64,000 nt of DNA, taken from contig NZ_CP014989.1 in assembly GCF_001685415.1 (NCBI RefSeq), positions 2,790,001 to 2,854,000 of the forward strand. The letters are read 5' to 3'. The position numbers were made by a program, and so were the translations under genes. The notes below the pieces were generated by a model that searched no databases, was not told the origin of the DNA, and was given only the letters and a program-made list of their open reading frames with translations. Positions within the stretch are counted from its first letter, which is position 1, and each line of letters begins with the position of its first letter. The DNA comes from Serinicoccus hydrothermalis (lineage in GTDB: Bacteria > Actinomycetota > Actinomycetes > Actinomycetales > Dermatophilaceae). Below are positions 35,921 to 44,590 of this stretch, one piece after another.

Positions 35921-37144
35921 ATGTCCCTCGTGCCTGCCGAGACCGTGATCCTCGGGCTGGTGGTCGTGGTCGCCCTGGCCTTCGACTTCACCAACGGCTT
36001 CCACGACACCGCCAACGCGATGGCCACCTCCATCGCGACGCAGGCCCTGCGCCCCCGGACGGCGGTGCTGCTGTCGGCGGTGCTCAACCTCGTCGGTGCG
36101 TTCCTGTCGATCGAGGTGGCCCTCACGGTCACCAACGCCGTCATCAACATCCAGGACTCCGACGGCTCGCCCCGACCTGAGCTCATCGGCGACGGGGGAG
36201 TGGCGCTGCTGCTCATCCTGCTCGCCGGGCTCGTGGGGGCGATCGTCTGGAACGTCCTCACCTGGCTCTTCGGGCTGCCCTCGTCCTCCTCGCACGCCCT
36301 CTTCGGCGGCCTCATCGGCGCCACCGTGGCCGGGCTCGGCTGGTCCGGGGTGAAGTGGGTCGGCGACGGCTCCACCCTGGACGGGGTGGTGGGCAAGGTG
36401 ATCCTGCCCGCCGTCATGTCGCCGGCCATCGCCCTCGTGGTGGCGACGGTCGGCACCTGGCTGGTCTTCCGGGTCACCGAGGGGGTCGCGAAGAAGTACC
36501 GCGCGGCCGGCTTCCGATGGGGGCAGATCGGGTCCGCCTCCCTGGTGTCCCTGGCGCACGGCACCAACGACGCGCAGAAGACCATGGGCATCATCACGCT
36601 CGCGCTGCTCGCGACCGGGCACTGGACCGACACCGGCAGCGTGCCCTTCTGGGTCAAGGCCTCGTGCGCGCTCGCCATCGCCGTGGGCACCTACCTCGGG
36701 GGGTGGCGCATCATCCGCACCCTGGGGCAGGGGCTGGTGAAGATCTCCTCGCCGCAGGGGATGGCGGCCGAGTCGGCCTCCGCCGCGGTGATCCTGGCCG
36801 CCAGCCACCTCGGGTTCGCCATCTCCACGACGCACGTCGCGACCGGGTCGATCCTCGGCTCCGGGGTGGGCAAGCCCGGGGCGGAGGTGCGCTGGAGCGT
36901 GGCGGTCCGGATGGTGACGGCGTGGCTCATCACGCTGCCGATGGCGGGTATGGCGGGTGCCCTCACCTGGCTGCTCGGCCACCTGCTGGGTGGCGGTGCC
37001 CTCGCCGCCGCGGTGATGGTGCTGCTGCTGCTCCTCGCGGTCGGCGTGATGTACCGCCGCTCCCGGCAGGCGCCGGTGAACCCCGGCAACGTCAACGAGG
37101 AGTGGGCGCAGACCCGGAGCGGCACGGCGGGAGGGGGACGCTGA
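35921..37144 (+). CDS. pit: Inorganic phosphate transporter (Pit family)
   Basis: 407 residues with about 10 membrane helices and the two Pit signature repeats: 'ALAFDFTNGFHDTANAMATSI' near the N-terminus and 'SLAHGTNDAQKTMGIITLAL' in the middle. It imports metal-phosphate with protons at low affinity. The ATG at 35921 overlaps a CACAAT hexamer that lies 7 bp before a GTG at 35930, so the true start may be that GTG. It is the first gene of a tight cluster with a small membrane protein and a DUF3349 protein. Confidence 0.92.
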   Translation: MSLVPAETVILGLVVVVALAFDFTNGFHDTANAMATSIATQALRPRTAVLLSAVLNLVGAFLSIEVALTVTNAVINIQDSDGSPRPELIGDGGVALLLILLAGLVGAIVWNVLTWLFGLPSSSSHALFGGLIGATVAGLGWSGVKWVGDGSTLDGVVGKVILPAVMSPAIALVVATVGTWLVFRVTEGVAKKYRAAGFRWGQIGSASLVSLAHGTNDAQKTMGIITLALLATGHWTDTGSVPFWVKASCALAIAVGTYLGGWRIIRTLGQGLVKISSPQGMAAESASAAVILAASHLGFAISTTHVATGSILGSGVGKPGAEVRWSVAVRMVTAWLITLPMAGMAGALTWLLGHLLGGGALAAAVMVLLLLLAVGVMYRRSRQAPVNPGNVNEEWAQTRSGTAGGGR

Positions 37145-37449
37145 TGGGCGATCTGCTCCTGCTCTGGCTCGCCGGTGGCGGGCAGCTGCTCGTGGCCGGT
37201 CTGCTCCTCGGCGCCGGCCTGCCGCTGGTCTTCGCCCTCGGCATACGCGCGCTGGCGCTCGCCGACGGCGGCGACGCGGAGACCGGCAGCCCCGCACCTC
37301 CCCGCCCCTGGGCGCGTCCCGTGGCCTGGCTCTGCTTCGCCGCCGTGGTGGCCGGGGTCCTCCTGGGTCTGGCGGTCATCGTGTCATCCGGCGCCGGCTA
37401 CGAGCTGGTCCTCGACGGCGTCCTGCCGACGCTGCAGAAGGAGGGCTGA
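37144..37449 (+). CDS. Small two-helix membrane protein
   Basis: 101 residues. Two hydrophobic helices ('LLLLWLAGGGQLLVAGLLLG', and 'PVAWLCFAAVVAGVLLGLAV') are joined by a Pro/Gly linker. Its ATG shares the last base of the pit stop codon, so it is translationally coupled, and it is probably an accessory to the phosphate transporter; such small partners commonly follow pit in actinobacteria. No known domain. Confidence 0.75.
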   Translation: MGDLLLLWLAGGGQLLVAGLLLGAGLPLVFALGIRALALADGGDAETGSPAPPRPWARPVAWLCFAAVVAGVLLGLAVIVSSGAGYELVLDGVLPTLQKEG

Positions 37450-37450
37450 G

Positions 37451-37753
37451 GTGGAGCGGGCAGGTCTGCTGCAGAAGATCGTCGGCTGGCTGCGTGCCGG
37501 CTATCCCGAGGGTGTCCCCGACGGCGACTACGTGGCCCTGCTCGGTGTGCTGCGCCGCAAGCTCACCGAGGACGACATCGAGGCGATCGTCACCGAGCTC
37601 CTCGCCGACACCGACGGTGCCGTCACCCGGGAGCAGATCCGCGAGCTCGTCGAGGCGTATGCCCTGCAGCAGGCCAGCGACAAGGACGTCGCCCGGGTGA
37701 GCGCGCACCTGGCGGCGGGCGGCTGGCCGCTGGCCGACCCGGACGTACCCTAG
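37451..37753 (+). CDS. DUF3349 protein
   Basis: 100 residues, all-helical. 'LLQKIVGWLRAGYPEGVPDGDYVALLGVLRRKLTEDDI' (two helices) is the DUF3349 signature known from mycobacteria. It starts with GTG 1 bp after the preceding stop, so it belongs to the pit cluster. The function is unknown. Confidence 0.8.
   Translation: MERAGLLQKIVGWLRAGYPEGVPDGDYVALLGVLRRKLTEDDIEAIVTELLADTDGAVTREQIRELVEAYALQQASDKDVARVSAHLAAGGWPLADPDVP
37746..37751 (+). promoter_or_regulatory. Leaderless-type -10 (TACCCT) for the cysteine hydrolase
   Basis: TACCCT ends 6 bp before the ATG at 37758 and overlaps the DUF3349 stop region. Confidence 0.4.
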
Positions 37754-37757
37754 CGCC

Positions 37758-38291
37758 ATGAGCACCGCGTCCTGGCTCGTCGTCGTCGACGCCCAACGGA
37801 TCTTCGCCGACCCGTCCTCGGAGTGGTGCGCACCGCGCTTCGCGCAGACCCTGGGGCCGATCCGGAAGCTCGTCGCCGACCACGACGACGGCGCCCGCGT
37901 GGTGCAGACCCGGTGGATCCCGCCGCACGTCAAGCACGGCTCCTGGGTGCCCTACTTCGAGCGCTTCCCCTTCGCCGACCGGGAGCAGTTCGACCCCCTC
38001 TTCGACCTCGTCGACGACATCGCGGACCTGTCGCTGCCCTACACCGTCTCCGAGCCGACCTTCGGCAAGTGGGGCGAGGGCCTGCGCGAGGTCGTGGGGG
38101 CCGACGCCCACCTCGTCCTGGCCGGGGTCGCCACCGACTGCTGCGTGCTGTCGACCGCCCTCGCCGCCGCCGACGCCGGGTGCACGGTCGAGGTCGTCGC
38201 CGCCGCCTGCGCCGGGTCCGGCGACGAGGCGCACGAGCGGGCCCTGGCCGCCATGGAGCTCTACGCCCCGCAGATCACCGTCCGCCGCTAG
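37758..38291 (+). CDS. Isochorismatase-family cysteine hydrolase
   Basis: 177 residues. The catalytic triad positions are visible: Asp in 'LVVVDAQRIFAD', Lys in 'EPTFGKWGEGL' and Cys in 'GVATDCCVLSTALAAADAG'. The Cys places it with nicotinamidase or N-carbamoyl hydrolases, not with true isochorismatases or PhzD, which lack it. It hydrolyses a small amide or carbamoyl compound; the substrate is unknown. It ends 4 bp into the convergent neighbour. Confidence 0.85.
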   Translation: MSTASWLVVVDAQRIFADPSSEWCAPRFAQTLGPIRKLVADHDDGARVVQTRWIPPHVKHGSWVPYFERFPFADREQFDPLFDLVDDIADLSLPYTVSEPTFGKWGEGLREVVGADAHLVLAGVATDCCVLSTALAAADAGCTVEVVAAACAGSGDEAHERALAAMELYAPQITVRR

Positions 38292-38899
38292 AACCGCTCA
38301 CCCGCTGCCGGCAGCTGGCGGTGCAGCGCGAACGCACGCAGCGCCGAGGCGATGCCCACCAGCGCCGCCACGAGCACGGCGGGACCCTGCGCGTAGTCCA
38401 CCTCCTGCAACGGGATCCCGCGGACCAGCCGGACGACCTGCCAGGCGGTCACGAGACCGACGAGGGTGGCGACGGCCCGCACGGCGGTCATCGCGGTGAG
38501 CCAGAGCCAGCGCACCGGCCCGGCCGCCCAGCCGCGGGGCATCCGCACGGCCACCGCCCGGCGGACCCCGGCCAGCGCCCACGCGAGCAGCCAGAGCGGC
38601 GTGAGCACCCCGATGCCGAGCAGGAGCGCGCCCCACCAGTGCTCGCGCGCCCCCTGCGCCCAGCCCTCCGGGAGCAGCTCGACGATCCCCTCGCTCCAGG
38701 GCGGGTAGGCCGCGAGCACGTCGTCGAGGGCGAGCACCGAGCCCAGCGCGAGCAGCGCGGGGATCAGCCAGAGCATCCCGCAGCCGGCGTTGCGCGACCG
38801 CTGCGCGGCAGCGGCGTCCTCGGCCGCCTCACGCTGCTGCCGGAGGTACTCGTAGTGGCCGCGGTCGGAGTGGAAGAACTCGGTCTCGTCGGGCGCCAT
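38288..38899 (-). CDS. Hypothetical membrane protein
   Basis: 203 residues. A charged, helical N-terminus ('YEYLRQQREAAEDAAAAQRS') is followed by about four hydrophobic segments (residues about 42-60, 88-112, 133-150, 172-190). I do not recognise the family. TATCCT is 5 bp before the ATG at 38899. Confidence 0.7.
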   Translation of the reverse strand: MAPDETEFFHSDRGHYEYLRQQREAAEDAAAAQRSRNAGCGMLWLIPALLALGSVLALDDVLAAYPPWSEGIVELLPEGWAQGAREHWWGALLLGIGVLTPLWLLAWALAGVRRAVAVRMPRGWAAGPVRWLWLTAMTAVRAVATLVGLVTAWQVVRLVRGIPLQEVDYAQGPAVLVAALVGIASALRAFALHRQLPAAGERF

Positions 38900-38941
38900 G
38901 CCCGAGGATAGCGTCGGCGGACCCGGCTCGGGGGTCGTCGT

Positions 38942-39358
38942 TCAGTGGCGGTGCGCGAGCACGGCGAGCGTCGCCAGGCCGTAGGCCTCCTCGGCGTTGC
39001 GGTGCGTGAAGGTCTGCGGCGCGCCCTCGACGAGCGCGACGACGGCATACACGTCGTCCGGCTCGGTGCCGCGCTTGCCGAGCCCGACGAAGTCGTGCCC
39101 GAGCACCGCCCGCAGCTGGTCCTCCCGGGGCAGCCACACGGTGTCGTCCAGCGCGACCGAGTCCAGCGCCCACTCGGCGACCCCGTTGAAGCCGATCACC
39201 GAGCCGCCCACGAACTCGTGGACCTCGACCGTCATGTCGGCGAGATAGAAGACGTCGTGCGTCATCCCGGGACGGTCCACGACGAAGCGGTCCCCGGCCA
39301 GCGGCGACCAGATGAGACCGGCGTCGTGGAGCTGGTTGGCGAGGTCGACGCTGAGCAT
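38942..39358 (-). CDS. Hypothetical protein
   Basis: 138 residues, mixed alpha/beta, no membrane segment or signal. It contains 'GLIWSPLAGDRFVV', 'VYLADMTVEVHEF'-like strands and ends 'YGLATLAVLAHRH'. Similar short proteins are widespread in actinobacteria, but I cannot name a function. ATG 39358 is preferred over 39391 because CACGAT is 6 bp upstream. It is divergent from the helicase with a 44-bp gap. Confidence 0.65.
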   Translation of the reverse strand: MLSVDLANQLHDAGLIWSPLAGDRFVVDRPGMTHDVFYLADMTVEVHEFVGGSVIGFNGVAEWALDSVALDDTVWLPREDQLRAVLGHDFVGLGKRGTEPDDVYAVVALVEGAPQTFTHRNAEEAYGLATLAVLAHRH

Positions 39359-39402
39359 GCGCCCATCGTGCCTCTCCGGGTCATCACTCACAATGGGAGG
39401 CG

Positions 39403-42015
39403 ATGCCCACCGACCAGACCCTCACCGCACGGCTGCCGCAGGACGGGACGGCCCTCGACCCCGACACGCTCTTCACCGCCTTCGCGACGTGGGCGCAGGA
39501 GCGGGGCACCGAGCTCTACCCGCACCAGGAGGAGGCGCTGCTGCACCTGCTCGAGGGCAGCAACGTCGTGCTCGCCACCCCGACCGGCAGCGGCAAGTCG
39601 TTGGTCGCGACGGCCGCCTGCTTCCTCGCGCTGGCGCGCGACGAGGTCGCCTTCCTCACCGCGCCGATCAAGGCCCTGGTCAGCGAGAAGTTCTTCGACG
39701 CCTGCCGGATCTTCGGCGCGGAGAACGTCGGGATGCTCACCGGGGACGCCGCGGTCAACGCCGACGCACCGATCGTCGTGTGCACCGCCGAGGTCCTCGC
39801 CAACATCGCCCTGCGCGAGGGCGAGGGCGCGGACATCGGGGTCGTCGTCATGGACGAGTTCCACTTTTACGGGGACGGGCAGCGCGGCTGGGCCTGGCAG
39901 GTCCCGCTGCTCACCCTGCCGCAGGCGCAGTTCGTGCTCATGTCCGCCACCCTGGGCGACACGACCCGCTTCCGCGAGGACCTCACCCGGCGCACCGGGC
40001 GACCCACGGCCCTCGTCGCGGGAGCCGAGCGCCCGGTACCGCTGCACTTCGCCCCCGAGCTGGCCATGACCCCGGTCCCGGAGACCATCCAGACGCTGCT
40101 CGAGGAGCGTCAGGCGCCCGTCTACGTCGTGCACTTCACCCAGCGGGAGGCCCTGGAGCGGGCACAGTCGCTGCTGTCGGTCCCGCTCGTCGACGCCGCG
40201 GAGAAGGAGGCGATCCGCACCCGCATCGGGGCGTTCCGCTTCACCGCGGGCTTCGGTCGCACCCTGTCGCAGCTGGTCCGGCACGGGATCGGCGTGCACC
40301 ACGCGGGCATGCTGCCCCGCTACCGCCGGCTGGTCGAGCAGCTCGCGCAGGACGGCCTGCTCAAGGTCATCTGCGGCACCGACACCCTGGGCGTCGGCAT
40401 CAACGTGCCCATCCGCACGGTGCTCTTCACCGGGCTGGCGAAGTTCGACGGGACCCGGCAGCGGGTGCTGCGGGCGCGCGAGTTCCACCAGATCGCCGGC
40501 CGGGCCGGCCGAGCGGGTTTCGACACCTCCGGGTATGTCGTGGTCCAGGCCCCGGAGCACGCCATCGAGAACGCCCGGGCCCTGGCCAAGGCGGGCGACG
40601 ACCCCAAGAAGCAGAAGAAGGTCCAGAAGAAGAAGCCGCCCGAGGGCTCGGTGTCCTGGAGCGAGCAGACCTACACCAAGCTCGTGGGGGCCGAGCCCGA
40701 GGCGCTGCAGTCGAAGATGAAGGTCGACCACGCGGTCATCCTCAACACCGTCGCCCGCCGCGGGGACCCGGTCGGCCACCTGTCCCGACTGCTGCGGGAC
40801 AACCACGAGACGCCGGCCGCGCAGAACCGCCTCGCCCGCCGGGCCGTCGCCCTGGGCCGCTCGCTGCTGGACACCGACGTGCTGGTCCGGACCGACCCGG
40901 CCGAGCGCGAGGGGCGCAGCATCGACCTGGCGCCGGGGGTGGCGGAGAACTTCGCGCTCAACCAGCCCCTCGCACCCTTCGCCCTCGCCGCGCTCGAGCT
41001 CTTCGACCGGGAGGCGCCCGCATACCCGCTCGACGTCGTCTCGGTGGTGGAGTCGGTCCTGGACGACCCGATGCCGATCCTGCTGGCGCAGCGCTACCGC
41101 GCGCGGGGCGAGGCGGTCGCGCAGATGAAGGCCGACGGCGTGGACTACGACGAGCGGATGGCGCTGCTCGAGGACGTGACGTGGCCCCGGCCGCTGGCCG
41201 AGCTGCTGGAGGGCACCCTGGCGATCTACCGCCAGTCCCACCCCTGGGTGCGCGAGGACGCGCTCTCCCCGAAGGCGGTCGTGCGCGACATGTGGGAGCG
41301 CGCGATGAGCTTCACCGAGTTCGTCGGCTACTACCAGCTGGCGCGCTCGGAGGGAGTGGTGCTGCGCTACCTCACCGACGCCTACCGCACGCTGCGCCAG
41401 ACGGTCCCGGAGTCGGCCTACACCGAGGGGCTGCACGACCTCGTCCACTGGCTGGGGGAGACCATCCGGCAGACCGACTCCTCGCTGCTGGAGGAGTGGG
41501 AGGCGCTCACCGACCCCGAGCGCGTCGCGGAGGCCGCGGCCCGGGAGGCCGCCGGCGCCCCCGCGACACCGGCCCGGCCGATCACCGGCAACGAGCGCGC
41601 CTTCCGGGTGATGATCCGCAACGCCATGTGGCGCAGGGTCGAGCTGGTCGCGGACGACGCCTGGGAGGCGCTGGGCGACCTGGAGGCCCAGGTCGCGGCG
41701 CTGCCCGAGGAGGCGATCGAGCCGCTCATGGGCCGGGAGGACTGGGACGAGGCGGTCGGCGGCTACTACGACGAGCACGACCAGGTCGTCCTCGACGCCG
41801 ACGCCCGCGGGCCGCAGCACCTGCGGGTCGCCCCGGTCCCCGCGGCGCAGGCCCAGGTCTCCGGCGGTCGCGCCCGTCGCGTCTGGCAGGTCGCCCAGAC
41901 CGTCAGCGACCCCGACGGCGACCTGGACTGGGTGATCGAGGCCGAGTGCGACCTGGACGCCTCGGACGAGGCGGGCGAGCCGGTGCTGCTGGCAACGGCC
42001 TTCCGCCGGCTCTGA
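39403..42015 (+). CDS. DEAD/DEAH-box helicase with DUF3516 C-terminus
   Basis: 870 residues. N-terminal superfamily 2 helicase: Walker A 'ATPTGSGKS' at 58-66, DEFH box 'VVMDEFHFYG' near 150, 'MSATLGD' near 182, and motif VI 'QIAGRAGRAGFD' near 365. The C-terminal half is the DUF3516 module of a Ski2/Mtr4-like actinobacterial group ('FTEFVGYYQLARSEGVVLRYL'). It is probably an RNA helicase in turnover or ribosome work (inference). CACAAT is 8 bp before the ATG. Confidence 0.9.
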   Translation: MPTDQTLTARLPQDGTALDPDTLFTAFATWAQERGTELYPHQEEALLHLLEGSNVVLATPTGSGKSLVATAACFLALARDEVAFLTAPIKALVSEKFFDACRIFGAENVGMLTGDAAVNADAPIVVCTAEVLANIALREGEGADIGVVVMDEFHFYGDGQRGWAWQVPLLTLPQAQFVLMSATLGDTTRFREDLTRRTGRPTALVAGAERPVPLHFAPELAMTPVPETIQTLLEERQAPVYVVHFTQREALERAQSLLSVPLVDAAEKEAIRTRIGAFRFTAGFGRTLSQLVRHGIGVHHAGMLPRYRRLVEQLAQDGLLKVICGTDTLGVGINVPIRTVLFTGLAKFDGTRQRVLRAREFHQIAGRAGRAGFDTSGYVVVQAPEHAIENARALAKAGDDPKKQKKVQKKKPPEGSVSWSEQTYTKLVGAEPEALQSKMKVDHAVILNTVARRGDPVGHLSRLLRDNHETPAAQNRLARRAVALGRSLLDTDVLVRTDPAEREGRSIDLAPGVAENFALNQPLAPFALAALELFDREAPAYPLDVVSVVESVLDDPMPILLAQRYRARGEAVAQMKADGVDYDERMALLEDVTWPRPLAELLEGTLAIYRQSHPWVREDALSPKAVVRDMWERAMSFTEFVGYYQLARSEGVVLRYLTDAYRTLRQTVPESAYTEGLHDLVHWLGETIRQTDSSLLEEWEALTDPERVAEAAAREAAGAPATPARPITGNERAFRVMIRNAMWRRVELVADDAWEALGDLEAQVAALPEEAIEPLMGREDWDEAVGGYYDEHDQVVLDADARGPQHLRVAPVPAAQAQVSGGRARRVWQVAQTVSDPDGDLDWVIEAECDLDASDEAGEPVLLATAFRRL

Positions 42016-42027
42016 CGGGGACGCCGC

Positions 42028-43461
42028 TCAGCCGCCCGGCGCCTCCTCGCCGTCCGCGTCGAGCCCGAGGACGGCGCGCAGCGCCGGGACGCTCTCGACC
42101 GTGCCCCGGCGCTCCCGCGGCGGCCGGTCCAGCGGCGCCCAGTAGCGCAGGTGGTCGTGCATCGGGAGCAGCCGGTGCCACCGGTGCCGGTGCCGCCCGG
42201 AGTGGTGCACGGCGAGGTCGCGGATCCCGGTCCCGAAGGTCCCGCGAAGGGGACCGGCGACGGGGTCGCCGAAGAGCCACCCGCGGCGGGGGAAGTAGAG
42301 ATTGGTCCAGCGGGTCGGCCCGAAGGATGCCCCGTGGTTGCCGACCAGCGCCGTGCGCTCCAGCTCGCCCTTGCGCAGCACCGTCGGGTAGAACGCGCCG
42401 GACCGGTCGTCCGCCTCGGCGGTCGGGGCCAGGGACGGCATCGGCGGGCACATCGGCAGCTCCAGGTCGTCCTGGCGGCGCTGCAGCGAGGAGGCGCGGG
42501 TGTCGAGCAGCAGCCGGCCGTGCGCCAGCGGCGAGCCCAGGGTGACGAAGTCGGTGACCAGCCAGGGTACGCCCCGTTGCCGGCACTCGCGCCACAGCCG
42601 CCGCTGGACGTGCTGGTAGACCTCCACCTCGCCCCGCTCCAGCCCGAGGGGGTTGCTGTAGTCGTGGACCAGGCGCTCCGCCTCGGGCTGCGGGCCGGCC
42701 TTCTCGAAGGTGGGGTGCCGTGCCTCGTCCCAGTAGAGCCGGAGGATGTCGTAGCCGATGACCGAGCCGAGCGAGTGGCCCACGACCACCACCTCGTCGT
42801 AGACCTCGGTGGCGTGCAGCCGCCGCATGAGCTCCAGCCCCTCGACGCGGATGGCGGTCCGGGCGCGCACCCCGGCCGGGTCCGGGGTGAGGTAGCGCTC
42901 GGCGTCGGCGAGCCGCCGGGTGAGCACCTGGCGCAGCCCGGACTGGAGCAGGGCGAAGGCCAGCGCGATCCAGAAGGGCGGCTCGGTCAGCCAGGCGCGC
43001 ACCCCGTCGCGCATGACCATGACCACCGCGATCGCGGCTGCGGCGGCGAGGGTCAGGACGAGCAGCACGGTGAGCAGGTTGAGGACCGGCGCCGAGGGAC
43101 TCCCGGACCAGGCCGAGCGGCGGCGCAGCAGCCGGGCCATCCAGCCCAGCACCTGGGGGACGGTGGACGACGGCGCGTGGTGGGCCCAGTAGAGCTCGTA
43201 GAGGTCGGTCGGCACCGAGCGACCGCGCCCGGAACGGCCGTAGACCGACATCCGGCGCAGCTCGAGGTTGTCGCTCACCCGGTCCGGCTTGCTCCAGGCG
43301 TCCTCCCCGAGCCCCAGGCCGTCCACGAAGCCGCGCAGCGTGCCGGTCGGCTCCTGCTCGCCGATCCCGTGGATGAGCACCACCGCGCGCCGCACCCGGC
43401 CGTCGCCCTCGCCGGCGACCGGCCGGGGCGGCTCCGTCGGAGGCGTGCCCCAGCTGCTCAT
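42028..43461 (-). CDS. Lipase-like membrane protein
   Basis: 477 residues. 'AVVLIHGIGEQEPTG' near residue 28 and 'VVVVGHSLGSVIGYD' near 225 are the oxyanion and nucleophile motifs of an alpha/beta-hydrolase. Between them are two hydrophobic segments (about 125-150 and 160-180). The C-terminus has His candidates ('LVGNHGASFGP'). The real substrate is unknown. CAGGAT is 6 bp before the ATG at 43461. Confidence 0.7.
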   Translation of the reverse strand: MSSWGTPPTEPPRPVAGEGDGRVRRAVVLIHGIGEQEPTGTLRGFVDGLGLGEDAWSKPDRVSDNLELRRMSVYGRSGRGRSVPTDLYELYWAHHAPSSTVPQVLGWMARLLRRRSAWSGSPSAPVLNLLTVLLVLTLAAAAAIAVVMVMRDGVRAWLTEPPFWIALAFALLQSGLRQVLTRRLADAERYLTPDPAGVRARTAIRVEGLELMRRLHATEVYDEVVVVGHSLGSVIGYDILRLYWDEARHPTFEKAGPQPEAERLVHDYSNPLGLERGEVEVYQHVQRRLWRECRQRGVPWLVTDFVTLGSPLAHGRLLLDTRASSLQRRQDDLELPMCPPMPSLAPTAEADDRSGAFYPTVLRKGELERTALVGNHGASFGPTRWTNLYFPRRGWLFGDPVAGPLRGTFGTGIRDLAVHHSGRHRHRWHRLLPMHDHLRYWAPLDRPPRERRGTVESVPALRAVLGLDADGEEAPGG

Positions 43462-43501
43462 GCCGTCATCCTGGCAGCCGCCACCGACACTGGTGGCCGG
43501 G

Positions 43502-44278
43502 TCAGGCGTCCAGGACCCCGCCGAGGTAGTCCAGCAACGGTGCCCGGACCGGCATGAGGTAGGCGTGGTGGCCGCGCTCGCGGGCGAAGTCGACGACGCG
43601 GCGGGCGAAGTCGCGCTGCCAGGGCATACCCGAGTCGAAGCCGTCGGGGAAGACGACCCGGTTGCGCCGCCGCCAGTAGCCCATCGCGCCGCTCGTGGTC
43701 ACCGACGTCGCACCCCACCAGACCGGCACGTCGCGGGGCAGGACCGCGGCCCAGGCGGACATGAGGTGGGTGTCGAAGAACGGCTGGGTGAAGACGCCGC
43801 TCGCCCCGGCCGCCAGCTTGCGGTCGAGGTAGCGCATCTCGGTGGTCATCGCCTGGCGGTAGGGGTCGAGGCCGGCGTAGATCGTCACCTCGGGCAGCTC
43901 GGCGCGCACCCGGCGGATGACGTCGACCGCGTCGACCGGGTAGGTCGAGGAGTGGAAGTAGTCGGCGTCGTCGCCGGAGACGACGAGCAGCTCGCCGGTG
44001 CGCCGTGCCTCCTGCGCCATCGGCAGCGGTGCGTCCGGGTCGACGTCGGCGGCCCGGATGTGCGGGATCGTGCGGTATGCCGCGCCGTCCTGCCGGGTGG
44101 TCGATTCGCGGGCGACCTCGGTCGCCTGCCAGCTGCGCAGGTCGAACTTCAGCAGGTCGGGGATGTTGATGGTGTCGACCACGGGCAGCCGCTCGGCGAC
44201 CTGGGCCATCTCCGCACGCACCGACTCGGGGCTGCGGGGGACGAGCTCGACGGAGATGCGGGTCTGGGTGGTGGACAT
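43502..44278 (-). CDS. Methylenetetrahydrofolate reductase-like protein (short)
   Basis: 258 residues. The barrel begins 'ISVELVPRSPESV' with the catalytic-type Glu; 'TINIPDLLKFDLRSW', 'LLVVSGDDADYF' and 'GASGVFTQPFFDTH' match MetF blocks. It would supply 5-methyl-THF to methionine synthase, and metH is 3.6 kb away on the same strand. It is shorter than E. coli MetF (about 296) and several motifs are altered (SGDD where RGD is common). It may act on a related folate. ATG 44278 is chosen. Confidence 0.68.
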   Translation of the reverse strand: MSTTQTRISVELVPRSPESVRAEMAQVAERLPVVDTINIPDLLKFDLRSWQATEVARESTTRQDGAAYRTIPHIRAADVDPDAPLPMAQEARRTGELLVVSGDDADYFHSSTYPVDAVDVIRRVRAELPEVTIYAGLDPYRQAMTTEMRYLDRKLAAGASGVFTQPFFDTHLMSAWAAVLPRDVPVWWGATSVTTSGAMGYWRRRNRVVFPDGFDSGMPWQRDFARRVVDFARERGHHAYLMPVRAPLLDYLGGVLDA

Positions 44279-44590
44279 CGCCGCCCAGTTTCCCAGCAGG
44301 CCCCGCGGGTCGGGAAATCGCCGCCGGCACCGCACCACCTGCGGCGGGCTCCGGTCAGCTCCGCAGCAGGTCCAGCGCCTCTCGATCTTGGTCTCGAGGC
44401 TCCCGACCGTGGTCTCGACCCCGGTCAGCCGGGCCTCCACAGCATCCATCCTGGTGCCGAGGTCGGCGATGTCCGCCGTGCCGAGGGGGGCCCGGACAGG
44501 CTCGGCAAAGATCTGTGGACAACGCCTCGCCGACAGACCGAGGGCCCCGCGGCAGGTGCGCCGCGGGGCCCTCGGGTCGGGGAGTGGGGG
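44279..44590. other. Intergenic gap with a coiled-coil ORF remnant and terminator
   Basis: 312 bp without a convincing gene. On the minus strand 44351-44480 reads 'IADLGTRMDAVEARLTGVE' and 'TTVGSLETKIER', a heptad pattern like the C-terminal coiled coil of small phage or HTH proteins. It then shifts frame; the alternative frame gives 'LDLLRS' and a stop. It looks like a decayed gene end. The terminator at 44539-44574 separates it from the betaine operon. Confidence 0.4.
44539..44574 (-). terminator. Strong terminator after the glycine betaine operon
   Basis: 15-bp perfect stem (44539-44553 with 44560-44574) and a 6-nt loop, just past the substrate-binding-protein stop at 44591. It has no T-tract but is the strongest simple hairpin in the window. 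Confidence 0.85.

Noticed and set aside
13765-38291. PhzE-like enzyme plus the isochorismatase-family hydrolase at 37758 as a split phenazine pathway
   Set aside because: The hydrolase has the nucleophilic Cys of amidases, unlike PhzD, and lies 22 kb away next to phosphate transport genes.
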